Below are positions 13,101-28,100 of a stretch of DNA of 64,000 nt, one piece after another. Both the position numbers and the translations under genes were made by a program. A model generated the notes under the pieces. The model ran no database searches and was not told where the DNA came from. It saw only the letters and a list, made by a program, of their open reading frames with translations. Each line of letters starts with the position of its first letter. Position 1 is the stretch's first letter. The DNA comes from Balanoglossus misakiensis (taxonomy: Eukaryota; Hemichordata): assembly GCA_040954595.2 (NCBI GenBank), contig CM082582.2, positions 10,354,001 through 10,418,000 on the forward strand, given 5' to 3'.

Positions 13101-16100
13101 GCTCTGATTCGTCCGGGCTGCGTCAGTGTACGGAGTACCGCTGACCCTGCAACTGACGTCAATGATTTCTTCGGCGGCGCAGAAGCTGTAATGTCGGCGA
13201 AGTTGCTCAACCAGCTCGCTGTCCCCACTCCCAGTCGACGGGGAGTCGGCGTTCATCCACTCGGTCCATCCATCGACGCACAGCACTGGTTTAGTGGGAG
13301 TGTAACCAGTAGTTGGAATGGAGGTGGTTGCTGTTGTCGTTGGTGCCGGTGGTGTGGCTGTTGTCTGGAGAGTTGTCACTCCCTCTGAGGTTGTCTTCAC
13401 AGTGGTTGTTCCCAGTGAGAACGTAACCACTTCTGTGACGTTTCCTTCGGGAGTGGTGGTGACTGTCGTGACAGCCCCCTCTGGTGTGGTGGTCTTGACA
13501 GTGGTCACCCCTTCGCTGGTTGTCGTCTTCTCTGTGGTGGTACCTTCAAATTCTGTCGTACGAGAGACAGTGGTGAAACCACTAGGAGTCACCGTTCTGG
13601 TTGTAACAGTTCCAGATGGAGTGGTACTTTCTATTACAGTGGTTCCCTCAGGTGTCGTAGTTTTCACTGTTGTTATTCCAGATGATGAAGTCGTCGACAC
13701 GGTTGTTGGCTGTTCTTCTGGAGTTGTAGGTCTTGTCGGTGCAGCTGTAGTTTCACCAATACCAGTTGAGGTAGTTTGTCCCATTGTGGTAGTAGAGGGT
13801 GTTGTACTTGTAACAGCTGTGGCAGAAAGAAAAATAGAATATTAACTTGCAATATTGCAAACCTTTATTTGATTCAGGCAGGTTCGTTTTAATCATGCTA
13901 TACCAATTCTCCTGTCAAACATTTCAAACATTTTATGATTTTTTTTGTTTTGGCAAGATTATAACAGGGTCAAAAGTTGGTTTCAGCTTGCTTACCGCAG
14001 AGACAGTAGACACTGATTTCATAATCCAAACACAGTTGGCCCTGGCCTTGCCTGCTGTTCTCACACACCAACCCATCGTAGATGGTACAGATGACATCTT
14101 GTTGGGATAAAGAGCTGTCGACCCCTGATCCCTTCACCCTGCAAGAGATATTCTTGATCTCGTCCTGTCGACAGAATTGGTAGCCTTTCCTCAGTGACAC
14201 AAAGTCTTCAATGTCTCCTTCATTATCTCCGGCCGTCGGAGTGTCCAGACTCATCCAGTCTGACCAGCCGTCTTGTTCACACACAGGCAGGTATGGTGTC
14301 ACTGGGCCTGTTGTCGAAATGCTGGGCGTTGGGGCTGTTGTACCTTCAGTGGGTCCAGCTGTTTCTTGCTCTCTGGTAGTTATCTCTGGTTTACCAGTTG
14401 GTAATGTAGTTGTGACATTCTCTTCTTTTGGACTGGTGGTATATTCTGGCCCAGTGGTAGTTATCTCTGGTTTACCAGTCGGTAATGTAGTTGTGACATT
14501 CTCTTCCTTTGGACTGGTGGTATATTCTGGACCAGTGGTAGTTATCTCTGGTTTACCAGTCGGTAATGTAGTTGTGACATTCTCTTCCTTTGGACTGGTG
14601 GTATATTCTGGCCCAGTGGTAGTTATCTCTGGTTTACCAGTCGGTAATGTGGTTGTGACATTCTCTTCCTTTGGACTGGTGGTATATTCTGGCCCAGTGG
14701 TAGTTATCTCTGGTTTACCAGTCGGTAATGTAGTTGTGACATTCTCTTCCTTTGGACTGGTGGTATATTCTGGCCCAGTGGTAGTTATCTCTGGTTTACC
14801 AGTCGGTAATGTAGTTGTCACATTCTCTTCCTTTGGACTGGTGGTATATTCTGGCCCAGTGGTAGTTATCTCTGGTTTACCAGTTGGTAATGTGGTTGTG
14901 ACATTCTCTTCCTTTGGACTGGTGGTATATTCTGGCCCAGTGGTAGTTATCTCTGGTTTACCAGTTGGTAATGTGGTTGTGACATTCTCTTCCTTTGGAC
15001 TGGTGGTATATTCTGGCCCTGTGGTAGTTATCTCTGGTTTACCAGTTGGTAATGTGGTTGTGACATTCTCTTCCTTTGGACTGGTGGTATATTCCGGCCC
15101 AGTGGTAGTTATCTCTGGTTTACCAGTTGGTAATGTAGTTGTCACATTCTCTTCCTTTGGACTGGTGGTATATTCCGGCCTAGTGGTAGTTATCTCTGGT
15201 TTACCAGTTGGTAATGTGGTTGTGACATTCTCTTCCTTTGGACTGGTGGTATATTCTGGCCCAGTGGTAGTTATCTCTGGTTTACCAGTTGGTAATGTGG
15301 TTGTGACATTCTCTTCCTTTGGACTGGTGGTATATTCTGGCCCAGTGGTAGTTATCTCTGGTTTACCAGTTGGTAATGTGGTTGTGACATTCTCTTCCTT
15401 TGGACTGGTAGTCACCTCTACCGATGGTGTTACTGATTGAGTTGTGATGGGTACAGTTGTCTTCATTTTTGTGACTGTTGTAGTTTCTGTAACAGTTGTC
15501 GTCGTTATCACAGTTTCCGTGGTCATCACTGAAACAAATAAAGAATGTTACAGTTTGGGTCATACTGAAATGTTCCGTGAAAATGGCAAATGAGTAATAC
15601 ACAGTTTACATATTGCCTGTCACATGGCAAGTCTTACCTGGTGATGTTGGCGCCTCGCATATACAATAAACACGCACTTCATAGTTGTAACAGCGAGGAA
15701 TTGGCCGTTGATTCCTGTGGATGCACACCAAACCATGGTTGATGTCGCAGGTTACACCCCTTTGACCAGCTTCGTCATACGACCTGTTGCTGTTGACGAC
15801 GCGACACTGGATGTCCACCGGTTGCTCGCAGAAGACGAAGTACTTTCTCAGGTTGGGGAAGGTTTCGTACTCTCCGTCGAGCTGCATGCTCGGGTAGGTG
15901 ACGTCCATCCACGGCCCCCAGCCGTGAAAGTTACACTCTGGCGCTCGTGTGCCGAGAGTTGTTGGTGCCTGTGTGGTGGTTGTCGCAGGGGTCGTAGCTG
16001 GTTGGGCAGTGGTAGTGGCAGGCTTAGTGCTGACTGCTTCGGTGGTTGCTTCCGGGCCCTCGGTGGTCACGGGTGGCAGTGGTGTTGACGTGGTTGCTGG

Positions 16101-19100
16101 ACCAACACTCGAAGTTGTTGGCACTTCAGTCAGAACCTCTGTCACCACACCCGTCGGCAAAGCGGTGGTCTGGTTCTCCTTTTCCGCTCCTGTGGTCGCT
16201 TCTCCAGGGAATGTCGTCGCTTCCAGTTTTGTAGTTGTCGACGATGTGGTGTACGAGGTTGTCTCTGTCACTGAGGTCGGTGGCTGTGCGGTAACTGTTT
16301 AAAGAATTCAAACACTCATCTTAGATAGCAGCAAAGAAAATAGCAATCATTACCATTCATTGAATTGAGATATACCTCACCACATGACAACTGGTAAACA
16401 GATTTTAGATGTTGACTTACCTCCACAGCTTCCGCAATCAAATCTCACCATGTAGTCTTCGCACATCAGGTCGTCCTGATCAGCACCTAAGCACACCAAA
16501 CCCTGCTGCAGATCACAGACCACCGTCTCCCCAGTCTGCGTGTACACAAGTCCTGTGTCTACAGACCGGCATTCAATGGCTTCCGGAAATCGACAGAAGC
16601 CGTGGAATCTCCGCAGCTGCTCCAGGGTCTCCAGGTCATCGCTGTCGTCCGGAGTGTCAACGCTGAACCAGTCGGTGAATCCGGGGACGCAGAGAGTTGG
16701 GGGTATAGATGGCGTGGCGGCTGTCGTTACTCCGGGTGTAGTGGTGTTGGCAGCTTCCTCGGTGGTGGTCAAGTAGGTCATCTGCGTGGTTGGCTCCACT
16801 GTGGTGGTCACTTCGGGGATGGTAGTCACTCGGACCGTTGTACCTGGGGTGGTGGTTCCATTTGTCAATACTGGCGTCGTGATTTCAGCTGCAATAGAAA
16901 GAAATTACCAATTGAAGTTTGCTTAAACTTTTGACTGGTCAAGATATTTCATTGGTATACATTCATGTAGGTAAAAGTTTGCCTTAAGATAAATGTGCAA
17001 CTCACCACAAGGACAGAAGAAACTGACTTCATAATCAAAACACAGGCCAGATACTTGGTCGTTATTGTTACAGACGAGGCCAGTAGTCAAATCACACGTG
17101 ACACCAAAATCAAAGTGGTTTGGTACGAAGTGACTGTTTACAGTGCGGCACTTGATGGCACTTGGGAATTCACAAAACGTGTACTTGTTCCTCAAGTATT
17201 CAATGGTCTCCAGCTCTTTCTGGGTTCCGAACGTCGGCGTGTGCGAGTTCAGCCATGGCGTCCAGCTGTCGCAGGGGGTGGTAGTCATAACTGGCGAGGT
17301 GGCTGTACTGACATATGGTGTAGTTGTTCCCACCGGCGAGGTGGTTGTACCCCCTGTCATGATGGTGGTGGTGACCTCTGGTGTGGATGTTGTACCCGTG
17401 GGTGTTGTCGGGTGTTCAGGCTCTGTTGTCATGATCTGGGTTGTTTTGTATAATCCTTCAGTGGTGAACATCTCGGTTGTTGCCATTTCGGTCGTCGGCT
17501 GCTCGGTGGGACCAGCTGTGGTTGGACGCGTCGTCATGACGCCGGTGGTAGTCATCCACGTCGGTGAGAATGGCGTCGTCGTCACCGGCATCGTCGTCGT
17601 CATCCAGGTCGTTGCTGTCGTGGTTGCCAGTGATGGTGTTGATGATGGTGTGAATGGAGTGGAATATGGAATGCATGGCTGGCCAAGGCAGTGAATGGAG
17701 TGATTTGAACAGTAGCTGTTGAGATAAGAAGAAATTTATTTGTGATAAGCTTGTATGCTCCTAGATTTCAATTCAGAAAAAATGTATTCTTTTTGGTCCA
17801 AGTCAACTGTTTTCTGTGATAAAGTTTGACCTTAAAGAGGGAAATGGGATGATATGGCTAAAAACTTCAAATTACTGAATTGATGGATCTGCCATAATAT
17901 ATATAATAATTATATGACCTACCAAGTCTGACAGCCATCTGAATATCCAGGAATGATCTGTCCATCATAATAGGTGACTCCGTTGATCTTGGTACAGTAG
18001 CATTCTGATGGAGGGATACAGCGATCTCTGCTCTCGTCATAGACTTCATCAGGAGGACACTCACAGCCCTCCACACAGGTTTGGTCACACTGTTCCCTGA
18101 CACTGTCGTAGTTGTAGTAATTGTCGCAAGTCTTCGGGCAGGCCGTGGTACAGGCCTCGTAGTGGCCACAGCCTTCGCACTGGACAGCTGAGATGTGACA
18201 AGACCAAAGAGGTTTAGGACCAAATAAAAGTGACAACTTCCATACAGCTTAAAGTATATCAAACAAAATGCAAGTGTCATGATTATACTTACGACAAAGC
18301 TCCTGTGATCTCCAGCGAACAGGAATGCCATTTCTGTTGCATTTCTGCGTGTAGGCCGCGATGGAGGTGCAGAGACACTCGCAGTCGCCTCCGAAGTCAC
18401 AGCCGCAGGAATCGAAGACACACCTCTCAAAGTAGGGTTCGTACGGCACTTCACTGTGACACCTCTCGAACACCTCCGACTTGAGAATGCTGCATTTCCG
18501 GACAGCCCAGGCTCTGCGATGTGGAGCCAAACTGCATGTGTCGTTGACGTAAGCTGAATCGGCGCAGTACTCATGCACTTTCCAACTGTCACCAAACTGC
18601 AGTGGGGTCACCGCCGGTGGGCCTCCTGCGGGGGTCGTGAAATCGTCCATCTGGTCGCCATTGGCATTACCACACAATCCTGTGACCTGTGAAATTAAAA
18701 TTGGACATGTTGTAATAAGCTGTTTTGTAATTATATATGATATCTAAAATCTTCAGCTGTTAAAACTTACTAGATTTGAATACAAATAAAACTGAGAAAC
18801 TTTATGACAAATCTGTATATATGTTTCAGAATTCAATTTCTCTTTAAAATCTTGAGAGAAAATTACACACAAGTAAAGCCTATGCAAAGATAAAAATCAT
18901 GCTAATGGACTGTTTCTTACTTTTCCTCGATGGATTGGATCCAATTTCAGAGACACAAAGGTCCCTCTATCCCACTGCAAAGTCAGTCCGTTACCAATAC
19001 GCAGGAAGACAAAGAGTCCCGCTTCCCAGACCACAAACGGCGCTCCATACGGAACTGAGATCGGCGATCCTCTGACAAAGTGAACGGAGTATTGCCGGCC

Positions 19101-22100
19101 GTCGCTCTTGACAACGACCACAATTGACTTGGTGCATGTGACACCACTGGTACCGCACGGAATGTTCTCAACAACGATGGAATACTCCAGGTGGGAATTA
19201 TCTGGAGTGCTCTGGGATAAGATGTAACTACACTGTCCTTGGAATTCGTAGAGTTTTCCGTCAAATGTTTCATGATGGGACTCACCCCAGGCAGTGCATA
19301 CACTGGGGCATTGGTTATGTTCACATTCCCAGTGCTGGCCATTGCAAAAGCTGTAAACAAAATATTATCAAGTTATTTTGTTTTTGACTGACCAAGTATT
19401 CATTACACACAATTTACACTGTAATTTTCGAATATTTTTGTCCTTCCCTTGTCAAAACAGATAAGTTCCAACCCCCAAGAATTGATGATTACTTACCATG
19501 TGTTGCAGTCGACAGTAATCATTTGGCCAGTTCCATAGCTTTGTCCGCCATGATGACAAGGACACTCAACTGGGCTTACACATCTGTCACCTGATGGACA
19601 TCAAAATATAAAAAAATTCTATCATTTAACAAAATCATAGATTTTTTTTATTGTGTACTATCACTAGCAGTACTAGACAATGGTCAAATTTCAATGGGTG
19701 AGATGCTTCAACAATTGTAAAACTGTGCAATAATGATTACGGTACTGACCATCCCAGACAAATCCTTCCATGCACTGACAACCAGGCTCACAGGAGAATA
19801 AACTGCAGGTGCGCTTCAAATGCATATTGGTGCACGTGAGTGGACAGTTGTCTCTGCATTCCACAAACTCCATGTTGTCTCCGCAATCCATTTCTGTTGG
19901 TACGCACTCTTTTTCCTCACACTGCCAGGTGCCGTGGGTACATGTACTGCAAAAAGAAATTGTGATCTTGTATGAGTGTCATGAAAATGTTGAATTTTAG
20001 CTGCGACATACCACCATAAAAACCAGGTCATGTAGGGGTCACAAAATTAACCAACTCAAAAAGAAAAGTTAACGTAGACTGAACTAACCAAGATTTGCAG
20101 TCCTGTTGTGTGACATCACCAGCAGAGTATAATCTACCCTTGTATTTACACTCACAGTCTTGGACTGGGATGCAGTTGCCATGGTAATCTTCCACCATGC
20201 CAGGAGGGCAGCTGCAGCCGGGATTACATTCCTCCTGACAGTCAAGGTTGGCAGCCAAGGCGGCGCAAGACGTCTGGCAAGACGAGCCGCACTCCTGGTA
20301 GACTTTACTGCCCTCACACTGCACAGCTGAAGCAAAAAAAGTTGAAAATTCGGTACTTTCAAAAGGAATGATTATTTTCAGCAGAAAGTCGACACCTCAC
20401 TCACTCAACTTCAAAGAGCATTCTACTCAGAGAGAAGTCAATACCATCAGACAAGTAAGAATGTAAAACTTACCACATATCGGACCGTAGTCAACAATGT
20501 TAGCATCCCTCCATGCCAGTATTTGTCCTTTGTTAGCACATTCCAAGGCATAGCTAGCCAGCATATCACAGTACAGTTCCTCAACTGGTTCATTGCCTTC
20601 GCTGCTGCAGAGATCGTACAGACAGTCTGTGTAGAAGTTGTCTACGTTTACGATGTTATGGCAGTCTGGGGAAACAAAAAAAGAAAATACAACATGGATG
20701 TAAAACTTGGAATATTTTCGTGGGTTTTCATTCACATTATCGATATCATGATCACTCAATACCTTCTTCGCAAATAAAGTTTTATAATTTGTTAAAAAAA
20801 ATTACATCACTTGGAAGCAAATGAGAGCAGAATATTCAAAGTTTTTACCAGTGAACGGAGCCTGTTTGAGGGCACCACACATTCTTTCAGCTTGCTGCTT
20901 TCTCTGTGTGTACACATCGCAGGGATTTGTCGGAGGTATCGTCTCGGACACGCAGTTGGCGTCAACCGACCACTTATCGCCGAACGCCGTCGGCTGTCTC
21001 TCGATATCGCCCTCCAGAGTCCAAAAGTCATTCTGTAGACGAGTGGGAATTAAGAGAGGCAAATGTCAATAGCGAGGTAGCAGGTTGTGTAAGTGCAATC
21101 AAAAGTGGTCAATGTTATCTCGTACAAGACAAACGTAAAAATTAACAAAGTTTGTGGATGTTTTTTCAATTACCTCCTGATTATTATCGAAGATACCACA
21201 GAGTCCGCAGGTCTTGTTGTAGAAATCGGCTGTCACTTTGATGTAAATCTTCGTCTTACCGTCCCACCTCAGTCGGATGCCATTGTCGAGAACCACCTAG
21301 AAGACGAGCATGAGAAAGTGCCTGTTAGAGATTGAACAGTGTCCCTTACAAAGTCGGAAAATATCGTGAGTCCGTTACTGACATATCTACGTACACCATC
21401 ATTGTCTTGGTTACAAGAACTATAATGTCATCAAAAAATCATTTTTTGCCATGCACACAGTTTAATGTATGATATGTGACACACACCTTTTGAAACTGAT
21501 CCGAAATCTGTTCAATGAAAACACCTGGAGCCTTGTAAGGGAGGTCAGATTTCTCGATGTCATTGCCGTTGACGATGAGGCGGTGGTCTCTGTTCAGTTT
21601 CACATAGGTGTCCCCAATTGTAATCATGACGGACCTGTTTGTCAAACGAGATGAAAAGTGACATGAACAATTTGTCCCGGTGTTGAATCTAGCCAACATG
21701 GAATATTTGAATCACTAACTTTACTTGTCATTGATGCAAACAGACAATCAGATCTTACTTGGTGCAAGTTGCCTTTCTCCCACACAGGACATTTTCTGCA
21801 ACAATGCTGTAGTTTGCTTCTCGCGCGTTGATATTCTTCACCAACACATAGCTGCATTCTCCCATGAAGTCATAGCGCCTGCCGTCAAAGGTCTTGTAGT
21901 GGGGATCGCCCCGGGCTGAACAGGTTCCTGTTAAAAGCAGAAGAATGTTTTATTTGGGATTTTCAATGGAGTGCAGCAGAAAAAATAGTTTCAATTTCTG
22001 CACAGGTGGGGCACAATATGCCACAGACTGGTCTCTTCTGCAAGAATCCAGCTGCTATTAAAAATCCATGAGATTAAGACAGACCTTGATTGGTTACTAG

Positions 22101-25100
22101 GATACCACTACAATCTAAATGTGTAAAGGAATACATGTACAGTAGTCCGGTGATTGGATAGTAAGATATCAGTAAAGGTACCTACCTCCACATTGCTTGG
22201 TGGTACACCTCCACTCACCATCTTCACAGGTACTGAAACAGTAAGAACACAATTAGGATTTGTAACTGTACAGCGTCTGAAACATTCTGGCCAAATGCTA
22301 TCTGCACAGGCTGATAAGCATTGACATTCTCATACAGGTACTTCAACCCACCACTGAGTGTCAAAAAAAGTCTTTTATTGCTGACTGAAAGTCCATGCAC
22401 AACATTAAGTAACCAGTAACTCACCAAGTGTTGCATCCGTCGTCATTGGGTATCTCTGACCCAGGCGAGTACTCTTGGTTTCCATAGAAACAAGGACACT
22501 CCTCGAGGTCAATGCAAACTCCTTCATGCAAGGCAGTACCCTCTGGGCAGTGGCAGCCATCAATGCAGGTGTCATCAGCGCAATGGTACGCTGTCCTTCT
22601 GCAGGTCCTTGGACACGAGGAACCACACTGGTCATAGACCATCCCGCCACTGCATGTAATTGCTGACATAAGGATAAAAAAAGACCAGATGCTTTAGACT
22701 AGATGAACATTATATATTTTTCTTTAGACATAATCCCATTTTGTTCACAAATGCTTAAAAAATTATCAGAAAATTGTTAAATGTTTGCAACATGAGCACC
22801 ATCGTGATTAAAACCTGATAAATTATTTTCAGTATACACAACTTACGACATCGGTTTTCATTTCTCCACTGGACGACAACACCATGACGATTGCACTCCC
22901 GCGCATACGCTGCATAGCTGTCACAGAGACAGTCGCCATCTTCACCATGGCAACCACAAACATCTTCTCTGCAGGCTTGGTAGTAAGCATCTGGGTTGAC
23001 AATCTGATGAGAAAGAGTGTTTTTCAGCACTTTTGTGAGGTTTTGCTCAATTTTTGTGTGATTTGTATCAATTGTGAACACAAAATTGCAGAAAGTGCAT
23101 TTTCGACCGGTTATAAGAGTCACACAAAGTGGCTCAAAAGAACAGGTAACTATAAAACAGATAATTGTTTTCTTACATCATGACAGTCAGCAAAGTCAAC
23201 ATCTCTCAGGCCACTGCACATTCTCTCCGCCATCTGCGCTTGGTCGATGCTATCCTGGTTGTCATAGTGACAGAATGACTGCTGGCTTCCATCTTGGCAC
23301 TCATCTGAAATTGGCAGATGTAAATATTGCTGTTCAGTTCTTTAAAAAGTCAGTGTGTTCATTGTGAGCATACTGGTACATCAAAACATGAGTTAATGTA
23401 TTTGAGATTTTTTAACTGTTGAAGACTGCGTGTATAATTGAGTTTTCATAACTCATTCAAATGATCTGGCTGGATGAAGTGTTCTGTTGTATTAAATATA
23501 ATGTCTGTACTCACCATTTGTAATGGCATCCATTTTGAAACTGGTCGCAAACTCCGTGACAGAGGTGACCACATTTCCGTTGATGTCTGTCAGGTCGTCG
23601 GCGTAATCTTCGTTGTATTTGCCGCAGAGACCGCACGTCTTGCCAGAGAGGGCCTCCTCCACCTCGACAGAAATCCACTCTCCGCCATCCCATCTCAACG
23701 TGAAACCCAGCCCGCTGCGTACCACCAAAAACTGCCCGTTCCTCTCAAACTGCAGCCCGCTGTCGCTAACCGGGACGCTCAATTCCGCACCGCCCCTGGT
23801 GACACGGAAACCGTCGTCCACGCCATCCAGGGAGAATTCGAGGTCACCGATGAAGACGCTCAACGAACGCTGGCAGTGCCCGGCTTCCACACACTGCTGC
23901 TGGTTGCGCACGTGGATCTTGAAACTGTCGTCGAAGCAGTCGCCGGCGAGCAGGTAACTGCAAGATCCGCGGAACGTGTAAACGCGACCGTCAAATGTAC
24001 GGTAGTGGCTTTGACCCCAGGTGTAGCAGGAACCACCCGGCTGTGGGTCGGGACTTGGCACAGACGGGGTAGGACTCACTGCAAACACAAAATAAAAACA
24101 AATATGCATTGTATTTAGCTTGCACTAAAAAAAATGAATTCAACAAACATCTTCATTTTACTTATTCTGTATGAAATACAAATGCCCCCCAACCTTTTCC
24201 CCCACAAAACTTTCTGATCCGTAGTGACTTTTTAAGCTATAGTGTCCAAAACAGAATCTGATCAGGAAAAATCCTGATCATTTACATATTAACCCAGCAA
24301 GAAGTAAGAAATCTCTACTCACCAATTTGACAGACAAAGGGTTTTTCTTTGGCACAGCATTCATCATCGATATCAAATAGCGGAGTTCGTCTTGGCTTCT
24401 CCCTGTCAGAAATAATAGATAACAGCATTTAACAGCAGTCAAGAGCAGCGATGGAACTGAGAATTTTCAAATTCAATGCCTGTCACCAATCTTACCTGCA
24501 CTGTGTGAATTTCAACAGAAATGCATCATGGGATGTCCATCGGCCAGATTTTGAGCAGAAGTAATGTTTCTGTAAACTTACAATCATTTTCTGAAACTTT
24601 GCAGTATACTTTCACGATGCATTATTTTCATGTGAGTGCATCATGGGATATGTCTTACTCCTGCATATAGTTGCATGAATATATGACTAAACATTGTCAT
24701 GGAAATGGTTCAGAAAACTCACCATAATTGACAACAATCCTGGTCCTCTCCCGCGTCGCAGCCATTATTATTCGGCTGATCAGGTGACCATGACTCCGGC
24801 AGCACGACTGATCCGTTCAGCCACAGATACTGGCCGTCTGCGCTCTGTTCTCTGCACCCGACCCAGTAACCCCGGGTGTCAGGATGTGCGAGGGCGCTGT
24901 CACTCCTCAGGTAGTCACCGACGGCGATGCGCGCATCTTCGTTGGCCAGAATTGCCAGGTGAGCGTTGACGCCGTCGTGACCATAGACGTCTCGGCAGTA
25001 TTTATTGGCCTGGTTCCAGGGAAGCATTGGTGATGTCACAACTACGAACAAGCTGTTGTCGAACGTGACTTCACCGGGTAAAACCGGTTCCTCTGTCGGT

Positions 25101-28100
25101 TGTTCTGTTGGATGCATCCTTTCTGTGGGTTCCTCAATGGCTGTCGGACGAAACATATACTTTGTTCATTCTACAGCTTTCAGGTTTGATTAACACAGTG
25201 CGACTACGCGTCCTTCTTTCTTATTTAGCACTTCATGTATCGCTATTTCCAATCTTGTTCCGTTATTTTAGATACTTCTATTTTGCACAGAACTCAAGCT
25301 TGGAGAAATTGGACTGAAAAAATGTCTTTGCTGAGAAACAGTTAGACTGAGAAACAATTTTCTATGTATAACTTTCATATCTATTCAATCTACTCAAGAC
25401 GTTCCAAGGCAGACGTTATCTGAATGTTATTGAGAAAAAAGTAACTCACGCAGACAGTCCACGTCAGGCAACTCAGGTACCCAAACATCGTCATCAAAAT
25501 TACACTGGTACGAATCAGCCAACTGCACGGAGGGTTGATTGCCAGGAAGACACTGCAGATGACACACCTTCACATTGTTGGTCACCTGACAGATGAAGGC
25601 ACCGCTGACTGGGGCTCTGGGCTGCTCACAGATTGCTGTGATGGAACGCAAAAAATGTAATTCGAATTCGGAAAGACAACACACTTTGCTGAAATGATCA
25701 AAACATAGTCAGTAGGCGTCTATTTGCATGAGAGAAACTGGGTGAGATGAAAAAGTACTTTCTGTAAAGTCCTAGAAATACACAAACCAACACCTACCAT
25801 GTTCACAATAAAATCCATTAAACCCGGACGCACAGACACAAGAGTAGCTCTGTGATTGGGCGTCACTGCGACAGGTGGAACCATGTAGACAGTGATTGTT
25901 CTCGCAAAAGTCCCGGGGGCCTGTTGATCAAAACAATCAATATAAAAATCAGAACAGAAACTGACCAAATAGGCATAAAGAGATAGAATCTGTGTTTCTT
26001 TTCAAAGAATAGTGCCCTGAAACTTGTGTTTCATCAGATTCCAGTCAAACTGAGATACTTTTAAAACTTGTGAACTTACCAACTTCACATAGACTTCCTT
26101 GAAAACCATGCACACACAAACACACCCCTGGGGCTTGGCAGATTCCATTATTCTGACATGGTGGATCACAGACAGCTGAAGAACACAGAAAAAAAAACAA
26201 TTCTCATCATTTATGCTTATTCAAGACAAAATCTGTTTTTGTATGAGCAAAGATCACTGAGTACCTGAATGTATAAACATCCTGAAATTCACTTTCTTCA
26301 AAACATGTCAAAAAAACCCTAGAAGTGTCACTTTACTGGTCAAAAGTCACACAATGATGAAATATTTCATTTCTAATAGATGTAAGCGTATCAGTTTGAC
26401 TCACCATGGCAACTAGGGAATTGTGTGGATGTCCAAAGCTGGGTCACATGATCACAGGCGTAGGTGATAAACGTTTCGCCGTTCTCCATGATATAGCCAT
26501 TATCACATGTGCTTGTGCACGTCCTACAAGACAAGAAACACACACACATCAATCACTGCATGAAGTGAAATCAAATCTACACTCAGACCTATTGTTCATT
26601 GCTAGGTGAAATCGCTTCTGTTTTCCCTCACATCATGATGAAATAATGAAGCTATACCATGTATACAATCTGGCCTGTTCCAATGCAAAGGGTTATATAT
26701 ACGCAGTCCCTAAATGCAGAATGGTTGCTTGTGTTACTTTGCTCGCTTGTAACCATGGAAACGAATACTCACGTCTGTCTGGCCTGGCGTTGACAACTGA
26801 CCCTGCTGTTGTATGGAGCATCGAGAGGGGCACACACGTCATGTCCAAAGTCAGCTGAACAAGAAGTGGAAAGCAAAATTAGCAACAACAAAAAATCATG
26901 GACTTTGCAATCATTTGAAACCAAACAAAAGTTTCCAGGCAAGAGCAAGACAACAGTAAGAAATTGAGCGAGACTTTTGACCAGTGAAGTTTTTCAAACA
27001 GCATTATTAAAAAGCAAAAAAACACTTACAGACACAATCAGGGAATGTAGTGCTTGGTGTCCAGAGTTTATCATTGTTGTTGCAGACATACGCCAGTGTG
27101 TTGGCTCCGCTCTCAAAGTGAAAATCTTGTAAACACTGCGCCTCACATCGTCTGCAAGATTCAAATTTAAATTGTGGTTAATATTGATGTAACTGAACAA
27201 TGTAATGTTAATATAAACTACAATGCACCATCCATGTATGTTGTGCTTTGTAACTGTTTGGACTTAAAAGTCCACTGATTACATTGTATCATCAACGAAG
27301 TTCTTTGACTCTCTCACAAGAAGATTTGGATCCAGTAGAAAAAATCTTCAAACACACTTTTAAGAAAAAACGCAGACTTACGTTTGTGAAGAAGAAAATG
27401 AACACTGGACGGCACCATTGGCTGGAGCGGGCAAAATATCGCAATACAGAGATGATGGGTCTGAAAGAGGTCAAAGGTCATGTTAGTCAGATAGTGGCAT
27501 CATAGATAAAGATTGATCAAATATAGTAATATAAATTATGAGTGAATGTGGATTTATTTGAAACATGCAACTTTAATAGAATTAATAGAATGCTCACCTT
27601 CACGAATCTGACATCTATTTCCTGAGTACCCACTGAGACATTGACATCTGTTCGGTAAAATGCAGGAACCACCCGACAAACATGGTGGGTCACATTGGGC
27701 TGCAGGGAGGGTTAAAGAGACCAGGAAATCTTAATTAGAAATTCTGAGGAAACTGAAAACTTGTCAATAGTCTAGGTCTTCTGTGAATATCTGCTGTAGT
27801 GTTTAAAAGTATATATTATAAGGAATGTCTACTTAAGGTATATAATATAGTCACCTATGCAAATTTAACCACTGTTACCATGGAAAAGTGAGATATAGCC
27901 AATCACAGATTTTCAGTTGGGTGGCACACACACAAAAAAAAATGCACATGCCACCACACTGTCATTCGAAGACTTTGACATACCCTTCTGAACATACCAG
28001 TATAAAACATAATGTACTATAACTTAGAGTACTAGTATGTAGCTCAGAACAATGTTGTGCCCTCAACACCTGTGCGTCGGCACACAATGGCAATTTGCAT

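Noticed and set aside
13318-13845. 175-codon plus-strand frame, and similar Val-rich frames at 11688-12215, 15949-16302 and 17143-17694
   Set aside because: All are antisense to Thr/Pro-rich mucin exons and have no splice or family support.
14211-15440. 409-codon open frame on the plus strand
   Set aside because: Exact shadow of the mucin 81-bp repeat; hydrophobic V/G/S repeats come only from complementing Thr/Pro codons.
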